A model generated the notes under the pieces. The model was not told the DNA's origin. It saw only the letters and a program-made list of their open reading frames with translations, and made no database searches. A stretch of 64,000 bases of DNA. Origin: Breviolum minutum Mf 1.05b.01 (taxonomy: Eukaryota > Sar > Dinophyceae > Suessiales > Symbiodiniaceae). Every line of letters begins with the position of its first letter. The first letter of the stretch is position 1. The stretch lies in NCBI GenBank assembly GCA_000507305.1, contig DF239039.1, forward strand, positions 71,456-135,455, given 5' to 3'. Positions 53,403 through 64,000 of this stretch are shown here, one piece after another. A program made the position numbers and the translations under genes.

Positions 53403-53617
53403 GGTACCGCTCCAGTACACTAACATAGCGATTGCTGAAATATGCCCATCTTTAATAGGAAATTATATAAAATATATCTTCAAGAAATCGTCCATTTTCC
53501 AACCAAGCTATGTGTTTGAAAAAAAACGGAGTGTTGTTTTAAAAAATTCATCCAATAATAAGGAAATATATCTTCAATCCGGGTGTAAAATTTCCAGCCA
53601 AGCTATGTTACCGGAGG
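53403..53617. mobile_element. MITE family G, composite copy
   Basis: One left tip (CACTAACATAGCGATTGC) is followed by two right-tip segments (CCAAGCTATGTG and CCAAGCTATGTTACCGGAGG), each trailed by TTGTTTTAAAAAAT. Looks like a partly duplicated element. Confidence 0.65.
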
Positions 53618-53629
53618 GTTGTTTTAAAA

Positions 53630-53755
53630 AATCCAATCCAAGAGACAAGAAGGAATTGTCCATATTGGGTTTCGCCTTGCTCTGGAACATCAACTCCCAA
53701 CTCATGCCATCCTCAGTTTTGTTTGACTTCCGGGGGAAGGTGTTGGTGGGTCAAC
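53630..53755 (-). CDS. probable minus-strand exon
   Basis: Minus strand reads TFPRKSNKTEDGMSWELMFQ then SKAKPNMDNSFLSLGLD without a stop. Alternating pattern resembles the early strands of a concanavalin A-like domain (F-x-W-E-x-x-F-x-S), upstream of the WHH exon, but this is only suggestive. Confidence 0.4.
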
Positions 53756-53794
53756 CGTCATGGAAACAGCGGTTAAATGAAGGGAAACCATATA

Positions 53795-53870
53795 CTAGGA
53801 TGTCCCAGGAAGTTAGTAAATGGTTAGTAAACGGGTTATAACCCCAATATATCCCAGTTATAAGTAGGTC
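53795..53870. mobile_element. MITE family D, copy 2 (left half)
   Basis: CTAGGATGTCCCAGGAAGTT then AGTAAATGGTTAGTAAACGG. The right arm is missing. Confidence 0.75.
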
Positions 53871-54385
53871 AGGTACCATCCAAATGGAGGAATCCGAAAA
53901 CCTATATAAGCTGTATGTATACGGCTTATGTAAGGGAAACCCTTACACCCCCCAAAATGGCCGTAAATAAGGTTCAGGAAACCCTCCACTTTTTGGTACC
54001 TGAAACTTTTGGTGATCAAATGAAGGGAAACCGTATATTTGGTATGCTATAAATCCAGAAGCCCATTATGTTTGATGATCATCCCCCTATAGTTGTGAGA
54101 ACATCCAGAGTTGAAATAAACAGGTCTCTTGTCATGTCTTTTCGTATTGAATTTGTCGAATAGGACATGTTTAATTGCTAGGTTACTTTACTATAGAATG
54201 TACCTACATTGTTTTTTTTGTGTTCATACTTAAACAATGGTACAGCAAAAATATAGGCTAGTCATCCGCATCCACCCCAAACGGAATTCTCTGGCAATAG
54301 AGCCGCGCATCATACGCGAGCAAGACTCATGTTGGGCTCCCCTAAGTATGGGTAATTTCAATGACTATTGCATGACCCCCTGCAT

Positions 54386-54795
54386 GACCTACCGTCCGGT
54401 ACGCTAACATAGCAATGGGAATCCACCTTTTCCAATAGGAAATACATCTGCAAATGGTGGATTTTTCATGGCTATGTTAGTTTACCGGAGGGTAGCTACC
54501 TCACCAAATATGCATAAAAAAAGATTCTTCGATTCAAAACCCCCAAAACCCTTCTTTTTCTATAGCAGAATCCCAACTCTTCATACTCTTGACCTACCGT
54601 CCAGTAAACTAACATAGCAATGGGAATCCACCTTTTCCAATAGGAAATACATCTGCAAATGGTGGATTTTTCATGGCTATGTTAGTTTACCGGAGGGTAG
54701 CTACCTCACCAAATATGCATCAAGATCCTTCGATTCAAAACCCTCAAAACCCTTCTTTTTCCATAGCAGAATATGCAGAAACCCCAACTCTTCAC
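54386..54795. repeat. 205-bp tandem duplication carrying MITE G
   Basis: Two units, 54,386-54,590 and 54,591-54,795, each hold a full MITE G (CTAACATAGCAATGGGAATC to GGCTATGTTAGTTTACCGG) plus about 100 nt of flank (CCTCACCAAATATGCAT, ATTCAAAACCC). They differ at roughly ten positions. Confidence 0.9.
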
Positions 54796-54799
54796 GATA

Positions 54800-55074
54800 C
54801 TTCTGCACACATGTCAGGCTTGCTGACTCATCACAGTAGCAGAGCTGCGATACATCTTCTTAGTACCATCTGTCAACACACCTTCCAGTCTCTGTTGAAC
54901 AACACGACTTTGAGACTGAACTGTCGCACGGCCCAGAGATCCATCAAATGCTGGCTCAATTCGAATCGCGATGCGATGCCATGTCATCAAGGATCTCATT
55001 CTATCACACACCATGTTGTCACTGTATATCCCATGGCCACACCCAGTGACAATATTAATGCCACCTGGCACCAC
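54800..55074 (-). CDS. probable minus-strand exon (long)
   Basis: Longest clean minus-strand segment of the flank. Reads GGINIVTGCGHGIYSDNMVC, then DRMRSLMTWHRIAIRIEPAF, then DGSLGRATVQSQSRVVQQRL, then EGVLTDGTKKMYRSSATVMS. The T-W-H-R-I-A-I-R-I-E strand is like the W-H-R-I-A segments of TSPN/LamG-type domains, so this may be a first such domain. Directly follows the tandem MITE G pair. Confidence 0.5.
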
Positions 55075-55166
55075 TACAATGGAAAATCCATAACCACCTC
55101 ACCATGTTGTATTTGTCGATAAAGTTCTCTTGCATTCGCGGACAGAGGCTTGGTTTCCAGTGTGAT

Positions 55167-55285
55167 ACGGTTGATGCTTCAGAAATCAGGCAAACTAACC
55201 AGTTGAGGTTGGTAGTTGAAAACCCCAGTATTTACAAGGTGAACTATACATCCGAAATCGGTGGTTTTCTCGCCGGATTTCTGGT
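55167..55285. mobile_element. MITE family H, copy 5
   Basis: GGTTGATGCTTCAGAAATCA, CCAGTTGAGGTTGGTAGTTG and CTCGCCGGATTTCTGG match copy 2; tips are worn. Confidence 0.7.
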
Positions 55286-55583
55286 TGCCATCTTCACAGT
55301 AGGAAGCAGGTCACGGATCGACAATATCAACCAGGTCACGAGGTCCTCCACCTCTAAAATCCAGCAGTTTTGTTAAGGGTTTATCCCAAGACATCTATAG
55401 GCCACATGATGAGGATTGGTATGAATGAACCCCCCAAACTCACATCTCCTTTTTGAACGGTTTTTCCAAGCACCTCCTTACCAGGTATTGGGGGGATTTT
55501 GGATGTCTAGGGTATTTCATAGTCTAGAAGTCCCACAAAATTTCCAACTAGTCAATTCTTTTGGTTTAGTAAGCTTTCCAAGT

Positions 55584-55698
55584 ACTACACCCCCTGAAAA
55601 CTAGCGGCTGGAACCCCAAAATGGAGGTTTGGAAGATGGTTTTGCGTTTTTCCAAGGGGTAACTCTTTAGGCTCTATGTTAGTTTTTGGTGGAGTGCA
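55584..55698. mobile_element. MITE family F variant
   Basis: ACTACACCCCCTGAAAACTA faces GGCTCTATGTTAGTTTTTGG with TGGAGTGCA. Confidence 0.65.
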
Positions 55699-56025
55699 CC
55701 TTCCTGAGCAACTGCGGAAAAAAGCGGAAACAAAACCATGGGCGGAAACTTGTTTTGTATTGGCTTTCCATTACGGAAAGAAATCCACATGTAAAATGCC
55801 AGAACTGAGAGGGGAGGTTTATTAACACTTAACATTACTCACCTTCCATGCAAACACCCACCCAGGCTTTATATAGATTCATCGATTCACCGCCACGAGT
55901 TTCTTGAAACCCAAAAAACGACCCTGGAAGGTATTTATCCACTCCAAATTCACCTTCTGAAACGATCAGATTTTTAAAAAACGATTAGGTCCGTCAATCC
56001 GATAAAATTCAAACGAATTTCACCC

Positions 56026-56124
56026 CATAGGATCCATGGGACGATTGTATATTTACCTATACATGAATGCTTCATTTATGGTAAATGCAGATACTGTACA
56101 AAAAAAACACACATGGATCCAATG
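56026..56124. mobile_element. MITE family A, copy 13
   Basis: CATAGGATCCATGGG and GTATATTTACCTATACAT on the left; GGTAAATGCAG and CACATGGATCCAATG on the right. Confidence 0.65.
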
Positions 56125-56282
56125 CGTTTTTGTTGGCAATATTTGCTGCCCTCAAAAATGGTTGAAACTTCCACGCTAACACATTTTGGGCCTCGAAGGG
56201 TAATTTGCACTACTCATCACCTTGGCCTTAAAAGCCTGACGTTGAACAGATCTGGGCAACTTACTATCATTCCTAAAACCTA

Positions 56283-56370
56283 AAAAGATCAGGGGATTTG
56301 GGGGGGGAATTCCTTTACTTTTCACCACCATTTGGGGTGATCTTTACTGAACTGAGGTTGCCATAATTTG
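56283..56370. repeat. repeat family Q, copy 4
   Basis: ACTTTTCACCACCATTTGGG then GTGATC and GCCATAATTTGCCC; a related piece lies at 59,180-59,246. Confidence 0.6.
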
Positions 56371-56459
56371 CCCTTTTCCAGATGTCGTTTCAATGTCCAA
56401 GGCACTTGTTTCAACAAGTTCTCAATGGAAGGTCCTGTTGTTTCCCAATCACGAAACAT
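56371..56459 (-). CDS. possible minus-strand exon
   Basis: Minus strand reads MFRDWETTGPSIENLLKQVP then WTLKRHLEKG, a helical, charged segment open up to the family Q repeat. No domain recognised. Confidence 0.35.
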
Positions 56460-56777
56460 GGAAAAATCACGTGGACAAGTTAGAACTGCTGCTATAATGT
56501 CAGGCTTTCTTGGGGTTTGGCTTGGTAAGACATCACCCTAACAGCAGAATATAACATTTATAGTCTATTGACTTGCCAAATGTATATCGATGTAAACAAA
56601 AACAGATGTACGATATACAGTATACATATTAATTGAATGCACATATAGCATATATACGTTGTAGGATTTCTTTGGTTACCATCTATTTCTAAACAACTCT
56701 AATTTTACATACTCCGACAGAGTGCCACTCTTTGTGGGGAGCAATCCATGATTCAGACTGGACGATGGAACAACCCT

Positions 56778-56933
56778 ACTTGGAGGATCATCCCATTTAG
56801 TAAGTGGTTCATAACCACCATTTATAAAGCCATTTAATTACGCCATTTGGAAGGGGTCCCACAAGCTCAGTTAGGGACTAAAACTCAAACATGCTTATTA
56901 ACCATCTACTAGTCATAAAATGATCCTCCAAGT
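56778..56933. mobile_element. MITE family C, copy 6
   Basis: ACTTGGAGGATCATCCCATT to AAATGATCCTCCAAGT. Confidence 0.85.
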
Positions 56934-57199
56934 GGGGGGGGTGCTTGTTTCCAAAGGATTTTGGATGATCCTACCTGGGATGATCATCCCCCAAGTATCT
57001 AAGGGGCAAATCTAAGGAATCTAAAACCCCAACCGCCAAACTAGCTGGCCCTTAGTAGGGAATGAGGGATGTTTCATCCCCATGATAACCACGTAAAGCT
57101 CAATTCCTTCATTCCCTACTATCCAAGAAATCTCCAACAGGACCCACTGAACGGACCCCTAAACCTCAGCATCTAATAGCTCTAGCAACTTCCTTAGGG

Positions 57200-57425
57200 G
57201 TCCGTTGGGATTCGGTCCCTTTCAATTTTTCATGGATACTAAAACCCCAACCTTCCAAAAACTCCACTTGACCGGAACCGCCACCTGTGAGTGTCATGGA
57301 ACCGTTGGACTTTGGTGTCCATGAGGCAGCCTGAAGGTGTTTCACGACCGACCGACTCCAGGGAAAACGACCGACCGGAGTTGACTCGGTTGACTCTAAG
57401 TGAGAAGTCTGCAAGACCCAAGCAA
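57200..57425 (-). CDS. possible minus-strand exon, frame uncertain
   Basis: Two minus-strand frames are open: TSHLESTESTPVGRFPWSRS with AASWTPKSNGSMTLTGGGSG, and FSLRVNRVNSGRSFSLESVG with CLMDTKVQRFHDTHRW. CG content here is higher than in the surrounding DNA, which suggests constrained sequence. Cannot choose a frame. Confidence 0.35.
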
Positions 57426-57517
57426 ATCCATAGATGGAATATTTACCTAACATTTCTCATCAAAAAATCAACCATTCATGTATAGGTAAATTATACCATG
57501 ACCATGGATGATATGGG
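57426..57517. mobile_element. MITE family A, copy 14
   Basis: ATCCATAGATGGAATATTTA with CCTAACAT faces TATAGGTAAATTATACCATG. Confidence 0.65.
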
Positions 57518-58186
57518 AGATGGTTCTGTCCATGAGTTTGAGGTTGGTTGGTATTTTGGTTGTTTGAGTTTTTTTGGTTGTTATGGAGATGAGAATTTGG
57601 CTTCAATTGGTTTGGTTGGATTTTTTACAAGGCCAAAAAACCAGTCATAAGTAGGGGCCCATAAGCCCCATAAGTAGGGGTGTATTGGTCATCAAAATAG
57701 CGACTTTTGAGGGGTCAGGATTCTTAGGGGAGGGTGAAGTTTAACTCCATTTATATATTTCGGGGTGAAAAAAAACCAGGCAAACCCATTAATTTATTTT
57801 CGGCCATTTAGAGGGGTTAATTATAACTCCCATTTATGACGATCGGTTCGCGGCCCACCTCCTAGGACTCCAAAAACGTCCATTTATCATGTCGTAACAC
57901 TCACTGAATCATGGGAATCAACTAAACTATATAGTTAATAACAACGTATAACTGTATATATATATATAACTCACTTCACAATGGGGGAATACACTGAACT
58001 ACAGTAGTTCATTAGTTCACTTTTTTTTGCGGAAATCAACAAGAGGACTTGAGGACTTGCTGAAAATGATTACTCACCCAGCCAATGGAGCTACTTATGT
58101 AAGTTGCCAAAAAAATATTCAGTCAATAGCTGTTTCTGGTTCCCTTAATAGGTGGTAGGTGATATATAATCACCCAATAGGCAATA

Positions 58187-58234
58187 TATAAGTGGTATAT
58201 AAGTGGTATATAAGTGGTATATAAGTGGTATATA
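58187..58234. repeat. 11-bp tandem repeat, about 4 units
   Basis: TATAAGTGGTA repeated head to tail. Followed by a near mirror of the upstream TAATAGGTGGTAGG (TACCACCTATTCC). Confidence 0.9.
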
Positions 58235-58361
58235 CTGCCAATTGGGGGATTTGTGGTACCTACCACCTATTCCATTGATTCAGGTTTGCCATTGGCTAAG
58301 TAAGAGGATAGGCGTGTTTCTTTTTCGACCCGCCAAGCCAATTGGAATTTCTCAAACTTTA

Positions 58362-58440
58362 GGTAGTTTTTGTTTCCCGGGTGGTATGGTAAACCAAGCC
58401 ACCCACTTTTTGGAGACAAGTGTATTAGCACAAGTCAAGT
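58362..58440 (-). CDS. possible minus-strand exon, FTIPPGK
   Basis: Minus strand reads LTCANTLVSKKWVAWFTIPP then GKQKLPKV. The W-F-T-I-P-P-G-K segment resembles L-F-T-I-P-P-G-E-K of the exon at 44,6 kb, hinting at a repeated domain within one protein. Confidence 0.35.
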
Positions 58441-59644
58441 CAAATTGGAAATCATATTAGTGCCATGAGCCCCAAAAACCATGAAAAATAAAGGTGGTCA
58501 CCTAAAAACCAGGTTATTTACCATAAACACCTCTAAAATTATAGGTTTTTGGGGCCCATGGTGTATATTCTATACAACAAAGTCAAATTGAACATCACAC
58601 AAAAAAGCTGTGAAACCGCCTAGCAAAGGTTCAGTGACGGCCCCCTGGAACCTCTCGTTTCCTTCGGATTACCATGTTTTTTTTGTTGGACGTGGGATGT
58701 GGCAAATGGTTGGCATAGGTCAGAGTGCCAATAATCCAGTACAATGGTGTGTGGTGTTGGTAGGATTGCATCAAAAATAAACCTCACAAACACAAAAAAA
58801 TCTGAGCACATGGCTAGAATTACGAAATCTGAATGCTTCAGCCATTTTGGGGTCGGGATTACCTTACTTTTCACCCACATTTAAGGGATGACCTCGGCTG
58901 AAGTCCCTATAAGTTGCGACCAAACCAATGAAACAAATCCATAAAAATCAACTTCAAAACGCCTCTGTGGTGCAAAAGAATCAGCAAGCCATTTTGAATT
59001 TACCAGGTCATTCTTCAGCAATCCTTTTTCCTCAAAAAACCCATGATGTTTCTTCCCATGTAAAGGGCAGGGAAGCAACCTACAAGGTTTTTTTCCCTAC
59101 CAGTTATCAGTGGAGTTTTTTTTTCCTGAATGACCTCCTGCGGCATGATGGCGATATTAATCCAATACCTGAAGTTATAAGGCCATTTTTGCAGGGATTC
59201 CCTGGCACAACTACCATTTGGGGTTGACCTCACTATAATTTGCCCAGAAAACACCCATAACTGTACAAGTTTATTCTAGCACAACAAAAATCAACCATTC
59301 ATTTATGCAAAGCTTAGGGGAATAGGGTCCCAATAAAGGTCCGACTATTGGGGGTCCCGTGGAGAAATCCATAAAAGAGATTTGAGCCACGAAAAAAAAC
59401 AAACCTTGATACTTTTTTTAAAGTAGGGATCCTGATAAAGCATGGCTCATTATAATCACCACATTACTGGGTACTTTTCAATCCCCCTACATGCTCCTGT
59501 AACCAATCAGGGGACCCTTTTTCGTTGATCAACTGGATTGCTCAAAATCTTCGGAATCGGAATTTGATTATTAATTATTATGTTTTTCCCCTACTTCAGG
59601 GATACATGGCAAACGGTAAATCTTCCCATCCCATGGAGCCTATA

Positions 59645-59768
59645 CTAGGATGTCCCAGGAAGTTAGGATCAATGGATAGTAAATGGGTTATAACCTACTT
59701 ATAAATGGGGTATATTGGAGTTACAACCCATTTACAAACCATTTACCAACTTCCTGGGACATCCAAGT
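59645..59768. mobile_element. MITE family D, copy 3
   Basis: CTAGGATGTCCCAGGAAGTT to AACTTCCTGGGACATCCAAG. Confidence 0.9.
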
Positions 59769-59906
59769 GGAGCCGCCTTTTATGGGTTTTGTTTCAAACC
59801 TCACCCCATTGGTTTTCTCATCACCACCCAAAAACATGCAGCTGGACCGAGAAACATCTGTATGATTTTCAAGGTCGCAGATGCCGCAGGTTTCCTTAAT
59901 GAACAA
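59769..59906 (-). CDS. possible minus-strand exon
   Basis: Minus strand reads KETCGICDLENHTDVSRSSC then MFLGGDEKTNGVRFETKPIK, abutting the end of MITE D copy 3. The plus strand is also open. Cys-rich with N-H-T sequon. Low certainty. Confidence 0.3.
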
Positions 59907-60218
59907 AACAACATACTCAACGTTTCACCGTGGCAACGTGGTGGGTGACATCGGGATGTGGACGTGTGTCGCATCTTATTAAAACGGGACCCCTGGGAGA
60001 TTTATAACTCCAATATACCCCAATTTATATAAGTCGGTTGTAACTTATATCCCATTGATCCGATCACCATTGAGATTCGTAACTTCCAAACGTCCCACAT
60101 CCAAAAAATCCGAAATTCAACGATTTGGATATCCCCATCCAACTCATGGGCACCCTCACAAGTCCACGCTAATAGATCATTGTAATCCCTATATATGACT
60201 GGGTAGTAGCATCCCCTA

Positions 60219-60340
60219 CTAGGATGTCCCAGGAAGTTAGTAAATGGTTTGTAAGTGGGTTATAACCCTAATATATTCCATTTATAAGTTGGTTATAACC
60301 CACTTACTAACCATTTACTAACTTCCTTGGACATCTAAGT
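60219..60340. mobile_element. MITE family D, copy 4
   Basis: CTAGGATGTCCCAGGAAGTT to AACTTCCTTGGACATCTAAG. Confidence 0.9.
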
Positions 60341-60709
60341 AACCGAACCAGCCAGGCTCAAATATGACCAAGACCAGTTGAGCCACGAAAATCAAAAAAC
60401 CTGTTACTTTCCATCCATTATTTGGGTTGTCTAATAGAGATCCTTATAAGGGTTTCTTGTAATCCCAATATACCTGCATAGTATAATCCCCTATACCCTA
60501 AACAACCAGGTCCAGGTGTTTTTTTCATTGTTCTTGGACTGTATAGAGTATGAACATGTATGGACCAGAATCATTATTTCAATAACAGCTCAACTTGCTA
60601 AATGTTGGGCCTATTTTCGTGAGATTAACCAATCCTATTCAAAGCGCGAATGTTATGATATGTTTCATTCCCCAGTATTGGTGTATTTTCCTACGTTTAA
60701 CCCCCTAAA

Positions 60710-60917
60710 CTACCCGGATCCCATAGGTTCCGTAGAGAGCAAAATGGACGTTTTTTTGTTGTTTTTTAACGTCGCCCTTGAACTTCCTGCTCATAAGGGA
60801 AAACTGGACGTCGCCCTCTAAGCTGTGCCAAGCAACGCGTGGCTCCTGTGGACGTTGGGGAAAAAAATCTTTGGGATCTTTACCCCTCAAACTGACATAG
60901 TCATAGAAAATGCTCAT
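60710..60917 (-). CDS. probable minus-strand exon
   Basis: Minus strand reads VSLRGKDPKDFFPQRPQEPR, then VAWHSLEGDVQFSLMSRKFK, then GDVKKQQKNVHFALYGTYGI. Charged and open for about 200 nt with no repeat match. No family recognised. Confidence 0.4.
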
Positions 60918-61464
60918 CTTTCTTGATATACCACCTGGAAAGTAGATGGCTAGCTTAGATGTATTCGTTTATCATGGCCCCAGTCATGGCCCCTTACAAA
61001 TCGCCAGTGAGCTTAGGAGTGGCGATCACCATTGATCCTTTCACCACAGTGTAAATGCTATCGAAATGGTGGATCTTCCATGGCTATGTTAGTTTACCGT
61101 AGTATATATATATATATATGCATGTATATAGATTGAGATTCCCATACGTAAGCACAACATACAGCTTATATAGGTGAGTACCTTCATTTTAGGTGCCTGA
61201 ACATGTTGGAGATAACTGGGATGCTCCTCTAAGTGAAGCCAACTGCGAGACGTTGGATGATCACTTTCTCACGGTTTTGCCAAACAAAAACTCAGTGACT
61301 ATATGCATGTCCCATCATCCATGCAAGGTCTATTTTTAAGTATATTGAGATTCACTTACACATATCATGAAATATAAGCCAAATGTAGGTAAATGTACCA
61401 ATATACCATACATGGATGATATGGGAAATTAGTCTTGCTAGTTTTCACTTGCATATAGATGTCC

Positions 61465-61551
61465 CGTAGGATCCATGTGTGGTCTACTTTCCTAAATTTG
61501 TTTGATCTTAATGATCAACGTATGTCAATCTACCAGACATGGTTCCTGGCT
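61465..61551. mobile_element. MITE family A, copy 15
   Basis: CCCGTAGGATCCATGTGTGG then TCTACTTTCC on the left; AATCTACCAGACATGG on the right. A partial A arm also lies at 61,375-61,424. Confidence 0.6.
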
Positions 61552-61801
61552 ATGTACATCTAGACATGTATTGTTCAAATTGGTACTTGGTCGTTTGAAC
61601 CCCCTTGAACAATATTAATCAAATTGGATCATGTCCCCAAGTGGAGGGAAAAAAAAGACAAAATCATAATAGGTATACAATATATCATATATAAAATATA
61701 CCACATATAAAAAACATGTACAGAATATATCATATTTAAAATAAATAATATATAGAATAAAAAAGTAATATATATATATATTAATCATTACTACCAAGCA
61801 C

Positions 61802-61937
61802 CGTTTTGGTTTCAGCCTTTGCCGCGCCTTCGTTGTGGTAGTAGTTACTGTAGAGGTGCTGGTTGTGGTGGTAGATGTAGTGGTGATGGTGCTGGTCGTT
61901 GTGGTACTTGTGCTTGTGGTGCTGGTGGTCGTTGTCT
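61802..61937 (-). CDS. Thr/Ser-rich linker exon 2
   Basis: Minus strand after CTCGCTGAG reads TTTTSTTSTSTTTTSTITTT, continues in the same style, and ends VTTTTTKARQRLKPKRC. Such mucin-like linkers are common in dinoflagellate extracellular proteins and are usually O-glycosylated spacers. An imperfect ACC/AGC/ACA codon mixture, rather than a pure repeat, supports selection at the protein level. Confidence 0.55.
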
Positions 61938-62764
61938 CAGCGAGAGGATGGAGTCATTGAGTTCTTAAGCTTGGATTTGCTTATAAGATGCTTGGAAAAA
62001 AAACAAAAATAATGCTTTACTGGTGATATACCATGATAGAATCCGTAAAACATCACCGAAAACAAATCCATCTACAGAAAATATCCTCTCTGAAACCTAA
62101 CCTAGCGCTTGAAATAGGATGGTTACGTTGGAAGATGAAATCTCCTTTGAGGAACCAAAGTATGATATATAAATGCTTTGTAAGAAATTTGCCCAACAAT
62201 GATTGAGGTATCATTGAGCTCAAACGTTGAGGTACCATTTGAATCCATTTTTTGGGACACCACAATTGGGACCATGTCTATAGATTGGTCGGTATGGGTA
62301 AGTCTGTTTTGGCGTATGCCCACAACAGTATGAATTCACCATTACAGTACATGTAGGCTGGCACTCCGATGACTCTGATCAAGGTTGAGCTTACAAAAAT
62401 CATGGTCTTGCCCATAGGATCCATGTATGGATTACTAGCTGAAAAATATTAGTCCCCAGGTAGGCATGAAACAAAAAATCTTTGGAACTATTTACCAAAT
62501 GGCCACATTCAGGGGGAATGGCTTGGCAAATATCCCTGTCCCATGGATCCTTCGCCCTATTAAAATGGATGATTTGGGGGTACCATTATTTTCGGAAACA
62601 TCTCCATAATACCAACAGAACCTCTGAAACATGATGGTTGCAAAAACTACTTGATCATTTTCAAGTGGTTCCCTTTTCTCGGAGGATTTTTGTTGTTAGT
62701 TTTTAGGGAAGGTGTTTTGTTGCAAACCTTGACCAGTCCACACTGGAAAATCTCAAAACATCTG

Positions 62765-62863
62765 AGCAATACGGACTGTCACTGTAGTGGTGCTGGTGCT
62801 GGTTGTGGTGCTCGTGGTGGTCGTGGTTGTTTTCGTGGTCTGGCCGGATTGTGGTCGCAACAT
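62765..62863 (-). CDS. Thr/Ser-rich linker exon 1
   Basis: Minus strand reads MLRPQSGQTTKTTTTTSTTT then STSTTTVTVRIAQ. Same style and strand as the exon 0.9 kb further on, so the two probably encode one long linker or two linkers around a small domain. Confidence 0.55.
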
Positions 62864-62950
62864 GTCAAAGTAGAGAAGTCGGGACTGGGAAAACCATTTC
62901 CGGATCCGGGTCGTTGCAACCAAGAATTTGATGCTTCATGTAACACACCT

Positions 62951-63060
62951 TACCCTCCCTGAAACTAACATAAAATTTGACATAGAATAGATCCCTGGAA
63001 AAGGAGATTCCTGTTGGAAACCATTATTTTTTAAGGGCTCTGTTAGTTTTCGGGAGGGGA
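62951..63060. mobile_element. MITE family F, copy
   Basis: TTACCCTCCCTGAAACTAAC to CTGTTAGTTTTCGGGAGGGG. Confidence 0.75.
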
Positions 63061-63653
63061 AAGGGCAAAGTTTCCTATCATTCCTAAACCTTAACGTTTA
63101 GGGCATTTTGTGGGTGGATTCCCTAATGATTATACTAAACCATGTGATTTAGGGGTGACCAACGTGCGGTTTACATTTCATGGCGCCTAGGCATATCCAT
63201 TAAAGCCCATTCATATCCCTGCAGGACTCCAAACCTTGAGAGATTCTTATAGGGTTGGGATTGAACTAGTAACCTGCAGTCAATGAACCAATGAAACAAC
63301 ATGAAACAACAATCACTAAACCATGTAGACTTATGAATATATCGAATAGCAAGTCACGATAGACAAAATTGAATAATATGTGGCAAAAACAAAACCTACC
63401 CTTGATGAAGTTTAACATAGCCCCTGACATTTACTGTACCATCTCCGAAAACTAACATGGATCCTAAAATCATGGTTTTGGACGATGAAATTTCTCAACT
63501 ATTTGGACGATTGGTGTCCAGGTGGTAGTTTCCAGGCATTGTAGTTGTTTGATTTGTTTGGTTTGTACCAACCATTATGAGGTAAACAACCATTCTGTTT
63601 CTGAAACAGCCCCAAAAGCATATAATCCCTAGACATCTATCTAAATACCTATT

Positions 63654-63753
63654 CTAGTTGGTGGTTTCAACCCGTTTGAAAAATATTATAGTCAAATTGG
63701 ATTATTTCCCCAAGTAGGGTTGAAAATAAAAACAACTTGAAACCACCACCCAG
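63654..63753. mobile_element. MITE family E, copy 9
   Basis: CTAGTTGGTGGTTTCAACCC to TTGAAACCACCACCCAG. Confidence 0.85.
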
Positions 63754-63799
63754 TATTGAGTAGGTCTTTGAAACCCCAAGCATCTCTTGCTTTTGGGGT

Positions 63800-63903
63800 T
63801 CCAAACTCCCCGAGATGATTCTGATTGTTCCCTCCGTCTCGCTGCAGGAGGTGACTGTTGCAGTCTCCGCTGCCAAATCTACCCAGGCTTTCCTTGCGAC
63901 CGC
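63800..63903 (-). CDS. probable minus-strand exon
   Basis: A good acceptor (CCGCTTCCAG) on the minus strand leads to AVARKAWVDLAAETATVTSC then SETEGTIRIISGSLEPQKQE. Same strand as the Thr-rich exons downstream. No domain recognised. Confidence 0.45.
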
Positions 63904-64000
63904 CTGGAAGCGGTCAAAGTAAGCCCTAGGGGCTTCTCATCCTGAATGTTGGATGGCAATCCATGAAACTCTTATAATCAAGGAATCTATCTCTAGACAA

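Overview
The window reads as nuclear DNA of a protist, most likely a dinoflagellate of the Symbiodiniaceae or a close relative. This rests on protein motifs that I associate with large lineage-specific gene families in those genomes (DMFAGEANAS, TWWMMAYGSPTPKR, RLSRKSSAY, HGDEGRG), on Thr-rich linker exons, on short exons in very long introns, and on the absence of bacterial gene organisation, rRNA, tRNA or CRISPR. No single feature proves the taxon.

There are two compartments. The flanks (about 1-16,900 and 34,350-64,000) are AT-rich, with few long open frames and dozens of 70-160 bp elements with terminal inverted repeats (MITE-like), in at least a dozen families, some nested. Between these elements lie many short open segments, nearly all best read on the minus strand. 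Those at 43.1, 48.0 and 49.7 kb together give the signature of a LamG/concanavalin A-like domain, and those at 61.9 and 62.8 kb are Thr/Ser-rich linkers. I read the flanks as introns and exons of one or more very large minus-strand host genes, probably secreted or surface proteins. Exon edges and, in places, the frame are uncertain.

The central block (about 17,000-34,350) is different. It is plus-strand coding, broken by many short introns (a 38-nt intron and three 47-nt introns are well supported), rich in TG/CA and apparently poor in CG, and free of every MITE family seen outside. It holds two head-to-tail genes. Gene A (about 17,050-25,434) starts with an exon resembling the RNA-binding domain of histone stem-loop-binding protein (SLBP). 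It continues with acidic and basic low-complexity exons, including a Lys/Ala-rich stretch with an AT-hook-like core, and ends in a domain whose motif order recalls C5-cytosine methyltransferases but is very divergent. Gene B (about 25,733 to 32,800 or 33,800) encodes a large protein of a family I recognise only by motifs. No reverse transcriptase, integrase or transposase was found, so mobility of the block is inferred only from its contrast with the flanks and its antisense position.

The main novelty candidates are the gene A/gene B pair, the tandem exon-intron duplication inside gene A, and the layered history of the MITEs.
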